15,725 nucleotides of DNA from positions 1 through 15,725 of the forward strand of contig JALVWV010000070.1 in the NCBI GenBank assembly GCA_027023145.1, written 5' to 3'. The DNA is from Campylobacteraceae bacterium. Lineage in GTDB: Bacteria; Campylobacterota; Campylobacteria; Campylobacterales; Sulfurovaceae. Of the stretch, positions 1-6,751 are shown in pieces (position 1 is the first letter of the stretch; each line of letters starts with the position of its first letter). The notes under the pieces were generated by a model that did not search any database, was not told the DNA's origin, and saw only the letters and a program-made list of their open reading frames with translations. A program made the position numbers and the translations under genes.

Positions 1-2
1 CA

Positions 3-86
3 ATTAAAAGTAATGTGCAAGATTTAATCTTTGAACAGTATCCTGATCTTAAAAAAGATTTTATTGATTACATAGAGAGTAACTAG
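3..86 (+). CDS. C-terminal tail of an unknown protein (5' truncated by window)
   Basis: Frame 3 is open from the window edge and ends at TAG 84-86, encoding about 27 residues ending DFIDYIESN. The other two forward frames stop early. The tail is acidic and Lys/Asp/Ile-rich, in keeping with the AT-rich flank. Nothing in this fragment allows a family assignment. It could also be chance reading, because the fragment is short. Confidence 0.4.
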   Translation: MKSNVQDLIFEQYPDLKKDFIDYIESN

Positions 87-173
87 TGGATAGAGAGGAT
101 GCAATATACATGATAAAATGTTGGACAATGGCATTAATTAAAAAGATTTAGAACACAGAAGGAGAGGCTTATA

Positions 174-215
174 ATGCAGTTAATAAATCACCTGCTTGGT
201 AATTATCATAAATGA
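174..215 (+). CDS. possible 13-codon leader ORF coupled to the ATPase gene
   Basis: The ATG at 174 follows a good Shine-Dalgarno AAGGAGAGG (159-167) at normal spacing. It encodes MQLINHLLGNYHK and stops at TGA 213-215, which overlaps the ATPase start ATG 212-214 in an ATGA arrangement. The ATPase start has no evident ribosome binding site of its own, so translation may be coupled through this mini-ORF. Alternatively it is the remnant of a gene that once preceded the ATPase. The peptide matches no family I recognise. Confidence 0.35.
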   Translation: MQLINHLLGNYHK

Positions 216-949
216 CCACCACGCATCATCCATACCTGCATTCGCTCAAAATCACAAAAGAGGCTGATTCGCTTGGATATCCTTTTGACTTGCCTGTGGT
301 TAAGTATACCGATGAGATAGAATTTCATCCGAAGGTCACCTATATCGTCGGCGAGAATGGGTCTGGCAAGTCTACGCTCTTGGAGGCTATGGCTGTTGGG
401 TTGGGGTTTAATCCTGAGGGTGGCACCAAGAACTTCAACTTTGCTACCAAAAACTCTCACTCATCTCTGCATGAACATATCAAAATACACAAACACTACA
501 TCAACCCTAAGAATCATTTCTTTTTACGTGCAGAGAGTTTTTATAATGTTGCCACTGAGATAGAGGTACTTGATAAGATATGGCCACTGTTGCATTGTTA
601 TGGCGGAAAATCATTACACAACCAGTCTCACGGAGAGTCATTCTTCTCCTTGTTTATGCATAGATTTGGTGCTGATGGTTTATATATACTCGATGAGCCA
701 GAGGCGGCTCTTTCTCCTGATAGGCAGTTGGCATTTTTGGTAAGGATGCATGAGTTGATAGGGCAGAATTGCCAGTTTGTCATCTCTACACATTCTCCCA
801 TCATACTCTCATATCCGGATGCATTGATTTATGAGATAGGTGATGATGGCTTAAGAGCCTGTGAATATGAAGATACTCAAACATATAGAACCTCAAAGTA
901 CTTCATTAACAATTATCATAAGATGCATGAAGGACTTGGGTTGGTGTAG
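212..949 (+). CDS. small ABC-type/AAA ATPase (COG3910-like)
   Basis: This is a 245-residue stand-alone nucleotide-binding domain of the predicted-ATPase type, with no membrane segments. The Walker A motif is GENGSGKST (residues 47-55). A degenerate ABC signature, SHGES, lies near 139-143. Walker B with its catalytic acidic residue is LYILDEPE (157-164), followed by a D-loop-like SPDR and a switch histidine in ISTHSP (H194). Such soluble proteins resemble SMC/RecF-type ATPases, and their substrates are usually unknown. The start at 212 overlaps the stop of a small upstream ORF that carries the only visible Shine-Dalgarno. Base composition is clearly more AT-rich than the sox block, and an IS110-like remnant follows, so this flank may have been acquired or be accessory. 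Family membership is secure; the cellular role is unknown. Confidence 0.85.
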   Translation: MTTTHHPYLHSLKITKEADSLGYPFDLPVVKYTDEIEFHPKVTYIVGENGSGKSTLLEAMAVGLGFNPEGGTKNFNFATKNSHSSLHEHIKIHKHYINPKNHFFLRAESFYNVATEIEVLDKIWPLLHCYGGKSLHNQSHGESFFSLFMHRFGADGLYILDEPEAALSPDRQLAFLVRMHELIGQNCQFVISTHSPIILSYPDALIYEIGDDGLRACEYEDTQTYRTSKYFINNYHKMHEGLGLV

Positions 950-970
950 CCCCGGTTTTTCATCCAAAGT

Positions 971-1219
971 CTAGTCAAGTGGAAGAAGACAGTATAAAGG
1001 AGATAAAAATAGACATAGATAGATATTTGGATTGATAATGAAACACGTGATTTCCTTTTCAAAGCAAAACTTTCTGAGCATCTCAGAATACGAGCCATTC
1101 GGCTCAAAAATAAAGACAATCTCATCGATCTCTTTTTTATAGTCTTCAGTTTTACGTAGAGCTTCTTTACCAAAGCCTACGGAGTCAATGTCCATGAGTA
1201 TTGTTCGATGGACATAAAT
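971..1219 (-). pseudogene. decayed N-terminal fragment of an IS110-family-like transposase
   Basis: The minus strand is open from about 1219 down to a stop at 971. The reading frame contains VFIFEPNGSYSEMLRKF followed by EITCFIINP. This resembles the N-terminal DEDD nuclease region of IS110-family transposases, where an acidic residue in a (V/F)EATGGYE-like motif is followed about 20 residues later by VVNP. After INPNIY the similarity stops and the frame turns hydrophobic and ends, as if frameshifted or deleted. The C-terminal serine domain of the family is absent. I judge this from remembered family patterns, so the call is tentative. No terminal repeats are expected for IS110 and none were seen. 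Confidence 0.4.
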
Positions 1220-1352
1220 ATCTCAACTATTTTTCCCAATCAAGTTTTCTTTTTGAAAATCAACCTTCTCCCCGAAAAACAGCTTTTTTGATCCAATAAA
1301 TACTGTTAGTAATTATCAATGCCATAAGAGCAACAAATGTGCAATCGATCCC

Positions 1353-1371
1353 GTTACATTTTTGTTACATT
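1353..1371 (+). promoter_or_regulatory. direct repeat GTTACATT-N3-GTTACATT, candidate regulator site
   Basis: Two perfect copies of GTTACATT (1353-1360 and 1364-1371) are separated by TTT, giving an 11-bp period, or one helical turn. OmpR/PhoB-family response regulators characteristically bind tandem half-sites with this period. The pair lies about 67 bp upstream of the TATAAT box. The regulator is not identifiable from the window. Confidence 0.35.
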
Positions 1372-1437
1372 AAGAAACACTTCTCTTAAATAATAGAAAT
1401 AAATATACTTTATATATTATTTTTATTTATATATCTG

Positions 1438-1443
1438 TATAAT
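1438..1443 (+). promoter_or_regulatory. candidate sigma70 -10 box for the sox block
   Basis: A perfect TATAAT is preceded directly by TG and lies in a long A/T-periodic tract. The position expected for a -35 box has no TTGACA-like sequence, which is usual for Campylobacterota housekeeping promoters. Transcription would begin near 1450, leaving a leader of about 45 nt before the soxC ATG. Confidence 0.45.
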
Positions 1444-1495
1444 TCAGTTGACCAAGAAGTCAAATACATCCAAAAAGAGGAAAGGAGGGCACTGT

Positions 1496-2863
1496 ATGAA
1501 TAACAGTAAGGAAAAACTATCCTATGCTCCAAGCGTAGCTGAGTCGACCGACTCGGCTGTGCAAACCCGGGAGAGCTTGTCACTGGAAACGAGGCGAAAT
1601 TTTCTGAAACGGGGCATGTCTCTGTCGGTAGGGGCTGCGGCCGCTATGGGCGGCGCGATGAGCGTCTCGGCAGAAGGGTTCAAGCCCGACCCGGAGAATC
1701 TCCCACCCCACATCGCCAAATGGGGCAAGAGCTGGGGGCGCGACGCCAATACCCATCCGTATGGCATACCGTCCAAGTATGAAGCCAATGTGGTGCGGCG
1801 TATTGTTCCTTGGTTGACAGCAGATCAGAAGGCTACGGTGACGTTTACCCCCTGGCAGGACATCGAAGGCACCGTGACCCCCAACGGATTGCATTTTGTC
1901 CGTACCCACGGCGGTGTGGTGGATATCAACCCCCTTGAATGGCGTTTGATGATCCACGGGATGGTCGATCGACCAGTGATTCTTACCCTAGAAGATCTCA
2001 AACGGTACCCCTCGGTTACGCGCCAGCACTTCTTCTCGTGCCCAGCCAACAGTGCGATGGAAGCACGCGGACCGGGGCTGGATTCTCTCCAGGTGACACA
2101 CGGGATGCTCTCGTGCTCGGTTTATACGGGAGTAGAGCTCAAAACCATCCTCGATGATATTGGCCTCAAAGAGGGCGCCAAGTGGATGTTTTCTGAAGGG
2201 TCGGATCCTGCAAGTGTGGGACGTTCGGTGCCCATCGAGAAAGTGCTGGATGATGCCATGCTGGTTTACGCCATGAACGGCGAAGCCCTCCGTCCTGAGA
2301 ATGGCTATCCGGTGCGTCTGCTCCTTCCCGGATGGGAAGGGGTCTTGCAGACCAAATGGCTGCGCCGTTTGAAGTTTGACGACAAAGCATGGTGGGTGCG
2401 TGAAGAGAACACCAAGTATACCGAGCTCCTTCCCGACGGACACGCCAAGATGTTTAACTGGGTATTTGAATCCGACTCCGTCATCACTTCACCGTGTCCC
2501 GAGCGTGACTGGCAGGGGATGAAACCCGGTCCCATGAAGATCGGCGGTATCGCCTGGAGTGGGCGTGGGATCGTGGAACATGTCGATGTGACACTCGACG
2601 GCGGCAAGACATGGAAAGAAGCGACCATTACGAGCGAGAAGCTCCCCAAATCGGTTACCCGGTTCGAATTTTTCTTTGAATGGGACGGCAAGCCACTGTT
2701 GATCGGAAGCCGATCGACCGATGAGACCGGCTACACGCAGCCGACCGAGCAGGAGTTGCTCGAGCAGAAAGGTACCGAATTTATCTACCACCGTAATGCG
2801 GTACAGATTTGGGAAGTATCCACCAATGGGGAGGTGCACAATGTCCAAATCCGTAATGCGTAA
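1496..2863 (+). CDS. soxC: SoxC, sulfane dehydrogenase molybdenum subunit
   Basis: This 455-residue protein belongs to the sulfite oxidase family. As the molybdenum subunit of SoxCD it oxidises the sulfane sulfur left on SoxY after the first SoxB step, in the periplasm. A twin-arginine signal (RRNFLK, residues 33-38) precedes a small hydrophobic stretch ending near SVSAE, so it is exported folded with its cofactor. The oxidoreductase core follows (about 70-330), then a dimerisation domain with HVDVTLDGGKTW. The likely Mo-ligand cysteine is C182 in FFSCPANSAMEARG. This differs from the ECAGN-type setting I recall for many SoxC and sulfite oxidase proteins. The ATG at 1496 has AAAGGAGGG at 1481-1489. 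An upstream in-frame TTG (1448) lacks such a site. The coding end overlaps soxD by 23 bp, as expected for a tightly coupled complex. Confidence 0.9.
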   Translation: MNNSKEKLSYAPSVAESTDSAVQTRESLSLETRRNFLKRGMSLSVGAAAAMGGAMSVSAEGFKPDPENLPPHIAKWGKSWGRDANTHPYGIPSKYEANVVRRIVPWLTADQKATVTFTPWQDIEGTVTPNGLHFVRTHGGVVDINPLEWRLMIHGMVDRPVILTLEDLKRYPSVTRQHFFSCPANSAMEARGPGLDSLQVTHGMLSCSVYTGVELKTILDDIGLKEGAKWMFSEGSDPASVGRSVPIEKVLDDAMLVYAMNGEALRPENGYPVRLLLPGWEGVLQTKWLRRLKFDDKAWWVREENTKYTELLPDGHAKMFNWVFESDSVITSPCPERDWQGMKPGPMKIGGIAWSGRGIVEHVDVTLDGGKTWKEATITSEKLPKSVTRFEFFFEWDGKPLLIGSRSTDETGYTQPTEQELLEQKGTEFIYHRNAVQIWEVSTNGEVHNVQIRNA

Positions 2864-3980
2864 ATCCGCTGAAGTGATCGCCATCGCGGCACTCAGCATC
2901 TTGACACTTGGCACCGCACTTCATGCAGAGGAGGCTCATGCCAAGCTGAGCTATACCCCTGCTGATCCGGATCATTATCCTTTCCGAGGGATTGTGACCA
3001 ACAAGAAAGGTCAGAAGATCAATGTAGACGGCGCCGTGGTACGTCCGACCATCGAAGGGAATTGGGTCAACCACTCTCCGATCACTGGCTACAAACCTCA
3101 TTTGGGAACCTCACCGACTCAGGAGATGATCGATGCGTGGAATGTCGATGTCCGACCTGATGGCAAAGGATTGCCTCCCGGGAAGATGACCGTCGAGCAG
3201 GGTTCCGAAGTGTTCGCCAAAAACTGCGCCATGTGTCACGGTGAGTTTGGAGAAGGCTCCGGGAAAAATCCAGTACTTGTCGGTGGGCAAGGCACTCTGA
3301 AGAATCAGGCGCACAATGGTGGTGAAGAAGGGCCGGAGAAAACACTGGGAAGCTATGCCTCGTACATTGCCCCCTATTTCTGGTACATCAAAGTGGCCAT
3401 GCCACTCCCGACCCCCAAATCGTTGAGTGACGACGAAGTCTACGGAATTCTGGGGTATTTGCTTCAGTTGAATGAAATTAAAGTCAACGGCAAAGAGATC
3501 GAAGATGACACGGTGATCGATGCGGCCTTTATCAAGTCGGTTCACCTCCCCAATGAAAAGGGGTTTGAGTACAACGATCTGCGCCACCCCTATTCACACG
3601 GTACACGCTGCATGAAAGATTGCATCGATCCGAAGAAAGTCAAAGTGATGCACATTGGCGTTGATGCGACCGACAGTATCGTCCCTTCGGTACAAGTCCC
3701 ACGCTACAACATGGAAGAGCCCAAGAAGAAAAGCGGCGGCAATGCCGTCCAGTCGGACTACAAAGCCAGTTGCGCCGCCTGCCACGACAGTGGAGCCGCC
3801 GGAGCACCGGTCGTCGGTAAAAAAGGTGAGTGGACTGCCCGGATCAAGCAAGGAAATGAGACGCTCTATACGCACGCCATCAAAGGCTTCAACGGTATGC
3901 CTCCCAAAGGGGGTGCCATGAGCCTGAAAGACGATCAGATCAAAGCGATCGTCGACTACATGGTCAACACCAGTAAATAA
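2841..3980 (+). CDS. soxD: SoxD, diheme cytochrome c subunit of sulfane dehydrogenase
   Basis: This 379-residue secreted protein accepts electrons from the SoxC molybdenum centre. It begins with a signal peptide (hydrophobic core about 11-27, cleavage likely near LHA-EE). Two class I cytochrome c motifs are present: CAMCH (C129, C132, H133), with a plausible Met ligand in VAMPLP (M187), and CAACH (C311, C314, H315), with M353 in NGMPPKGG. A Cys pair, RCMKDC (C257/C261), lies between the domains and may form a disulfide. The start at 2841 lies inside the end of soxC and has GGGGAGG at 2828-2834; the longer in-frame extension to 2721 has no signal-like sequence and only overlaps soxC. soxX follows after 11 bp. 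Identity is well supported by the domain order and the adjacent soxC. Confidence 0.9.
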   Translation: MSKSVMRKSAEVIAIAALSILTLGTALHAEEAHAKLSYTPADPDHYPFRGIVTNKKGQKINVDGAVVRPTIEGNWVNHSPITGYKPHLGTSPTQEMIDAWNVDVRPDGKGLPPGKMTVEQGSEVFAKNCAMCHGEFGEGSGKNPVLVGGQGTLKNQAHNGGEEGPEKTLGSYASYIAPYFWYIKVAMPLPTPKSLSDDEVYGILGYLLQLNEIKVNGKEIEDDTVIDAAFIKSVHLPNEKGFEYNDLRHPYSHGTRCMKDCIDPKKVKVMHIGVDATDSIVPSVQVPRYNMEEPKKKSGGNAVQSDYKASCAACHDSGAAGAPVVGKKGEWTARIKQGNETLYTHAIKGFNGMPPKGGAMSLKDDQIKAIVDYMVNTSK

Positions 3981-3991
3981 AAGGAGCTATC

Positions 3992-4345
3992 ATGCAACAG
4001 ATAAAACATTGGCTACTCGCAGCAGCAGTGGGACTCTCCCTTCCCGTAGCAGCCACTGCAGGCACTGCGGATCTGGTCAAAGAGGGGGAGAAGATTTTTA
4101 CGACCAAAAATCTGGGAAACTGCCTCTCCTGTCATGCCGCCAACGGTAAGAAGATCGACGGCCCGGGAAGTCTCGGCCCGAAACTGACCGGACTCTCAGT
4201 TTGGCCCAAGAAGGCGCTGTACGACAAAATCTACGATCCGTACACCACCAACCCGATCTCAGCGATGCCTCCGTTTGGTAAAAACGGTTGGCTGGACGAT
4301 CATCAGATCCAGGCGCTGGTCGCTTATCTGAAAACCATCCATTAA
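3992..4345 (+). CDS. soxX: SoxX, monoheme cytochrome c of SoxXA
   Basis: This 117-residue protein is the small subunit of SoxXA, which couples thiosulfate oxidatively to SoxY. It has a cleavable signal peptide (residues 1 to about 23, ending ATA-GTA). A single heme site, GNCLSCH (C44, C47, H48), is followed by GPGSLGPKLTGL and the distal Met in NPISAMPPFGKNG (M92), a typical SoxX ending. The Shine-Dalgarno AAGGAG sits at 3981-3986. Length is that of a short, single-domain SoxX. The partner soxA is encoded three genes downstream. Confidence 0.92.
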   Translation: MQQIKHWLLAAAVGLSLPVAATAGTADLVKEGEKIFTTKNLGNCLSCHAANGKKIDGPGSLGPKLTGLSVWPKKALYDKIYDPYTTNPISAMPPFGKNGWLDDHQIQALVAYLKTIH

Positions 4346-4367
4346 TCACAACACAAAGGAAACACAC

Positions 4368-4847
4368 ATGAAACGACGCGAATTTATCGGATACGGAACA
4401 GGAATTCTGGCCTTGGCAGCTGCCCCGAGCCTTTTGAGTGCAAAAGACTACCGCAAGGCGCTCCCCGATGTTTGGAAGATCAAAAATGATGCCGCAAAAA
4501 AAGGGGCCTCTACCGCAGGAATTGATGCCGCGATCAAAGCGATTTTTGGCAAAGAAGTGGCCGCCGATGACGGGGTAGCACTCAAAACCCCCGAGATCGC
4601 CGAGAACGGCGCGGTTGTTCCCGTCACGATCAAAGCAGATGGCGCGAGCCGTATTGCACTGTTTGAGAGTGCCAACCCGGAATCAACCGTCGTGATCTTC
4701 GATGTCCCCAAAGGTGCAATCCCTGAGTACTCGGTACGGATCAAAATGCAACAGACCGGAACCATCACTGCTGTCGCCGAAGTCGACGGCAAGCTCCATC
4801 GTACCGACAAGGTAACCAAAGTCACCGTCGGTGGTTGTGGTGGTTGA
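4368..4847 (+). CDS. soxY: SoxY, thiosulfate carrier subunit of SoxYZ
   Basis: SoxY carries the sulfur intermediate on a cysteine at the end of a flexible C-terminal arm. The protein ends VGGCGG, with carrier Cys C157 of 159 residues. The N-terminus (MKRREF, then a hydrophobic run to about residue 24) is a short Tat-type signal, so SoxZ, which has no signal, would be co-exported with it. The middle is an immunoglobulin-like fold (VPVTIKADG to the end). AAAGGA at 4355-4360 precedes the ATG. An 88-bp gap separates it from soxZ, rather long for a partner pair, with no convincing gene in between. Confidence 0.95.
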   Translation: MKRREFIGYGTGILALAAAPSLLSAKDYRKALPDVWKIKNDAAKKGASTAGIDAAIKAIFGKEVAADDGVALKTPEIAENGAVVPVTIKADGASRIALFESANPESTVVIFDVPKGAIPEYSVRIKMQQTGTITAVAEVDGKLHRTDKVTKVTVGGCGG

Positions 4848-4935
4848 TGTCTCTGCGACAATGAAGACCTGCGTGGAGCTGGCTGTATGATCGGTTCTGA
4901 AATATAAAAAAGAAAGAGTAACAAAGGAAAAACCC

Positions 4936-5229
4936 ATGAGAATCAAAGCAAAATCCAAAGGTGGAAAAACAACGGTTAAAGCGCTCCTGAAGCACCCCAT
5001 GATGAGTTTCGTTCAGGCGAAAAAAGCAGGAAAACCTGCCAACTTTATTACCCATATCACTGCCAAAGTCGGTGACATGCAGGTGCTGGACGCTTCGACC
5101 AGTCAGAATCTCTCGAAGAACCCCTACCTGAAGTTTGCCTTCAAAGGTGATGCCAAGGGGAAAGAGATCGAGATCACCTGGGTCGATCTTTCCGGAAAGA
5201 CCAAGACCGGAAAAGCAAAAATCAAATAA
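4936..5229 (+). CDS. soxZ: SoxZ, thiosulfate carrier scaffold subunit
   Basis: This 97-residue protein without a signal peptide has a beta-sandwich typical of SoxZ. It starts with MRIKAKSKGGKTTVKALLKHPM, read here as two adjoining segments, and contains FITHITAKVGDMQVLDA and ITWVDLSGKT. It has no cysteine, as expected for the subunit that supports SoxY. Export would occur through the SoxY Tat signal. AAAGGAAA lies 5 to 12 bases upstream of the ATG. Only this one soxYZ pair is present in the window. Confidence 0.95.
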   Translation: MRIKAKSKGGKTTVKALLKHPMMSFVQAKKAGKPANFITHITAKVGDMQVLDASTSQNLSKNPYLKFAFKGDAKGKEIEITWVDLSGKTKTGKAKIK

Positions 5230-5253
5230 GGGCACTTGCCGAAAGGATGACCT

Positions 5254-6162
5254 ATGAACGTGATAAAAATAACCGTTGCTGCTTTGTTGATGGCTTCGCT
5301 GGCGAGTGCCGCGAGTTTCAACACCCAGGCAGAGAAAGACAGGAAAGCACTGATTGCCTATATGGAGAAAAAATTTTCTGACCCCGCCAAAAACAAAGGG
5401 TCCTTTTTCCCATATTCCACAAATGAGGAACTTTCCAAGCGCTTTACTAAAGGGATCAAGCGTGATGCGTTTCGTCTAGGATCGTATGCGTATGACAAGG
5501 GTGGAAAATCCCAATACGATGAAGTGATGGAGATGCCGCCGTTTGAGGATAACATTGATGCGGGCAAAGCGTTGTATGAGAAGAAGTTTGCCAATGGCAA
5601 AACCTTCAAAAGCTGCTTTCCTGATCCGGCAATAGCGGGGGAGTATCCGAAATTTGATGATAAAAAGGGTACTGTGGTTACGTTGACGCTGGCGATCAAT
5701 GAGTGTCTCAAGGCCAACGGTGAAAAACCCTGGAAGATGAAAAAAGGAAAGATGGCTGATCTGGAAGCCTACTTTGCCTCGGCTTCGACTGAAGCAGGGA
5801 AAAAAGTCCACATTGTCATCCAATCCGAAGCAGCTGCCCAAGCGTACGAAGCTGGGAAAAAAGCCTATTACTCTCAGCGGGGTTACCTCAAACTCTCCTG
5901 CGCGACCTGTCACGTACAAGGCACGGGTAAACGTGTCCGAAATGAGTACATGTCGCCCTTGCTAGGACACACGACCCATTTCCCGGTCTACCGTCTCAAA
6001 TGGCAGGGGCTAGGGACGCTGGAGCGTCGGATCGAGGGGTGCAACAAGGATGAGGGCGAGAAGCCACACAAACCCGGAAGTCCCTGGATGAGCAATGTGC
6101 TCTATTTTATGGCGTACATGTCCAACGAAATGCCAGTCGACGGCCCAGCTATTCGCAAATAA
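5254..6162 (+). CDS. soxA: SoxA, single-heme cytochrome c thiosulfate-SoxY coupling subunit
   Basis: This 302-residue secreted protein (signal peptide 1 to about 20, LASA-AS) is the catalytic subunit of SoxXA. The C-terminal heme site is CATCH (C216, C219, H220) in SCATCHVQGTGKRVR. The active-site cysteine that ligates heme and carries the substrate is C263 in RRIEGCNKDEGEKP. The N-terminal cytochrome-like domain keeps the fold but lacks a CxxCH; C121 (KSCFPD) and C151 (INECLKANG) remain. These could form the disulfide known from single-heme SoxA of other bacteria. AAAGGATG at 5242-5249 precedes the ATG. The stop overlaps the Shine-Dalgarno of the next gene. Confidence 0.93.
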   Translation: MNVIKITVAALLMASLASAASFNTQAEKDRKALIAYMEKKFSDPAKNKGSFFPYSTNEELSKRFTKGIKRDAFRLGSYAYDKGGKSQYDEVMEMPPFEDNIDAGKALYEKKFANGKTFKSCFPDPAIAGEYPKFDDKKGTVVTLTLAINECLKANGEKPWKMKKGKMADLEAYFASASTEAGKKVHIVIQSEAAAQAYEAGKKAYYSQRGYLKLSCATCHVQGTGKRVRNEYMSPLLGHTTHFPVYRLKWQGLGTLERRIEGCNKDEGEKPHKPGSPWMSNVLYFMAYMSNEMPVDGPAIRK

Positions 6163-6172
6163 GGAGGCGACC

Positions 6173-6604
6173 ATGAAAACGTATACACTTACAAGCATCA
6201 TCCTCTCGGTAGGGTTGGGCCTCTCTTCTCTCTCGGCAGCTACGCTCGCCGATGCGGCTAACATTGACGTCGCCAAAGTATGTGATGTCAAAGCCAATGG
6301 CATCGAGGGGGTGCTGAAAACGGCAGCCGAGTATAACGCGCTGGCCAAAAAACTCGGCGTGGAGTTCAAACGCAAAGGGGTGACGACCAGTCAATACATC
6401 ACCGATACCGAGGCGGCGGTCAAAGCCAAAGCCAAAGAAGTAACGCTGAAGTACACAAAAAAAGGGAAAGTCAAAAAGCATACCTTTGCAACAACCTATG
6501 CGGCCTGGCGAGCCTGCCATTTTGCCGTACGGGCGGTTCAGCAAGTCAACGAGGCTGAGACCACTTGGCGTTTGGCCGTTCCCGGGGACGGATTCAAATT
6601 TTAG
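6173..6604 (+). CDS. secreted 143-aa protein of unknown function in the soxA-soxB interval
   Basis: I do not recognise this family. The ATG at 6173 has a strong AAGGAGG (6161-6167), and the protein starts with a clear signal peptide (hydrophobic core about 8-23, SLSA-AT). The mature part is about 120 residues, basic, Ala/Lys/Thr-rich, with alternating helix-forming segments and a lysine-rich strand (TLKYTKKGKVKKHTF, residues 91-105). It has two cysteines, C37 (AKVCDVKANG) and C115 (WRACHFAVRAV). C115 sits in a CH dipeptide but there is no CxxCH, so it is not a c-type cytochrome. The order soxXYZA-orf-soxB-soxW matches the place of soxK, a SoxAX-binding protein, in green sulfur bacteria. The sequence does not look like the SoxK I remember. 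An accessory role with SoxXA is an inference from position only. Confidence 0.8.
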   Translation: MKTYTLTSIILSVGLGLSSLSAATLADAANIDVAKVCDVKANGIEGVLKTAAEYNALAKKLGVEFKRKGVTTSQYITDTEAAVKAKAKEVTLKYTKKGKVKKHTFATTYAAWRACHFAVRAVQQVNEAETTWRLAVPGDGFKF

Positions 6605-6623
6605 GCACCTGTTTGGAAAGGCA

Positions 6624-6654
6624 GGGGGGTATGGCGCGTTGCCATGCACCCTCC
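6624..6654 (+). other. strong mRNA hairpin ahead of soxB
   Basis: Bases 6624-6630 (GGGGGGT) pair with 6648-6654 (ACCCTCC, one G-U wobble), and 6631-6635 (ATGGC) pairs with 6641-6645 (GCCAT), with a two-base bulge (6646-6647) and a GCGTT loop. A T-tract does not follow, so it is not a classical intrinsic terminator. It may instead protect or separate the upstream soxXYZA message from soxB, or act as an attenuator. GCAGG (6621-6625) could pair alternatively with CCTGC (6658-6662). Confidence 0.5.
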
Positions 6655-6688
6655 ATTCCTGCAAGAAGCCCAGGAGACCCTTGATTTC

Positions 6689-6704
6689 TATGTAGGAATA
6701 CATA
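6689..6704 (+). repeat. inverted repeat TATGTA-N4-TACATA upstream of soxB
   Basis: A perfect 6-bp inverted repeat lies 48 bp before the soxB start, loosely flanked by TTGA and TCAA. It could be an operator, a weak hairpin or chance in an AT-rich stretch. A separate promoter for soxB in 6655-6740 is possible, but I see no clear -10/-35 pair. Confidence 0.25.
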
Positions 6705-6751
6705 TCAAGCAGTATCTATTCCTGTTTAGGATATATGAACAAAGGAACACA

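Larger units (their letters stand above)
1221..1495 (+). promoter_or_regulatory. AT-rich control region upstream of the sox block
   Basis: This stretch of about 275 bp has no convincing gene. It is very AT-rich, especially 1376-1445. It contains an 11-bp-period direct repeat (1353-1371), a TATAAT box (1438-1443) and the soxC Shine-Dalgarno (1481-1489). Short A/T inverted repeats such as TTTTC-N5-GAAAA near 1246-1260 are weak. A TTG at 1448 could extend the soxC frame, but the ATG at 1496 has the ribosome binding site. Confidence 0.55.

Noticed and set aside
110..151. Tiny ORF (13 codons) upstream of the ATPase
   Set aside because: It has poor ribosome binding site spacing, no coupling to a gene and no recognisable sequence.
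1448..1495. TTG start extending soxC by 16 residues
   Set aside because: The extension is Lys/Ser-rich, lacks a ribosome binding site and contains the Shine-Dalgarno of the ATG at 1496; it is also too close to the likely transcription start.
2721..2840. Upstream extension of the soxD frame
   Set aside because: It lies wholly within soxC, encodes Arg/Ser-rich sequence without a signal peptide, and the ATG at 2841 has a good ribosome binding site followed by a signal peptide.
4848..4935. Possible mini-gene or hairpin in the soxY-soxZ gap
   Set aside because: Only a 9-residue frame without a ribosome binding site and no stable stem were seen.
6173..6604. Naming the soxA-soxB interval gene soxK
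   Set aside because: Position fits, but the sequence does not match the SoxK pattern I remember, so only position supports it.
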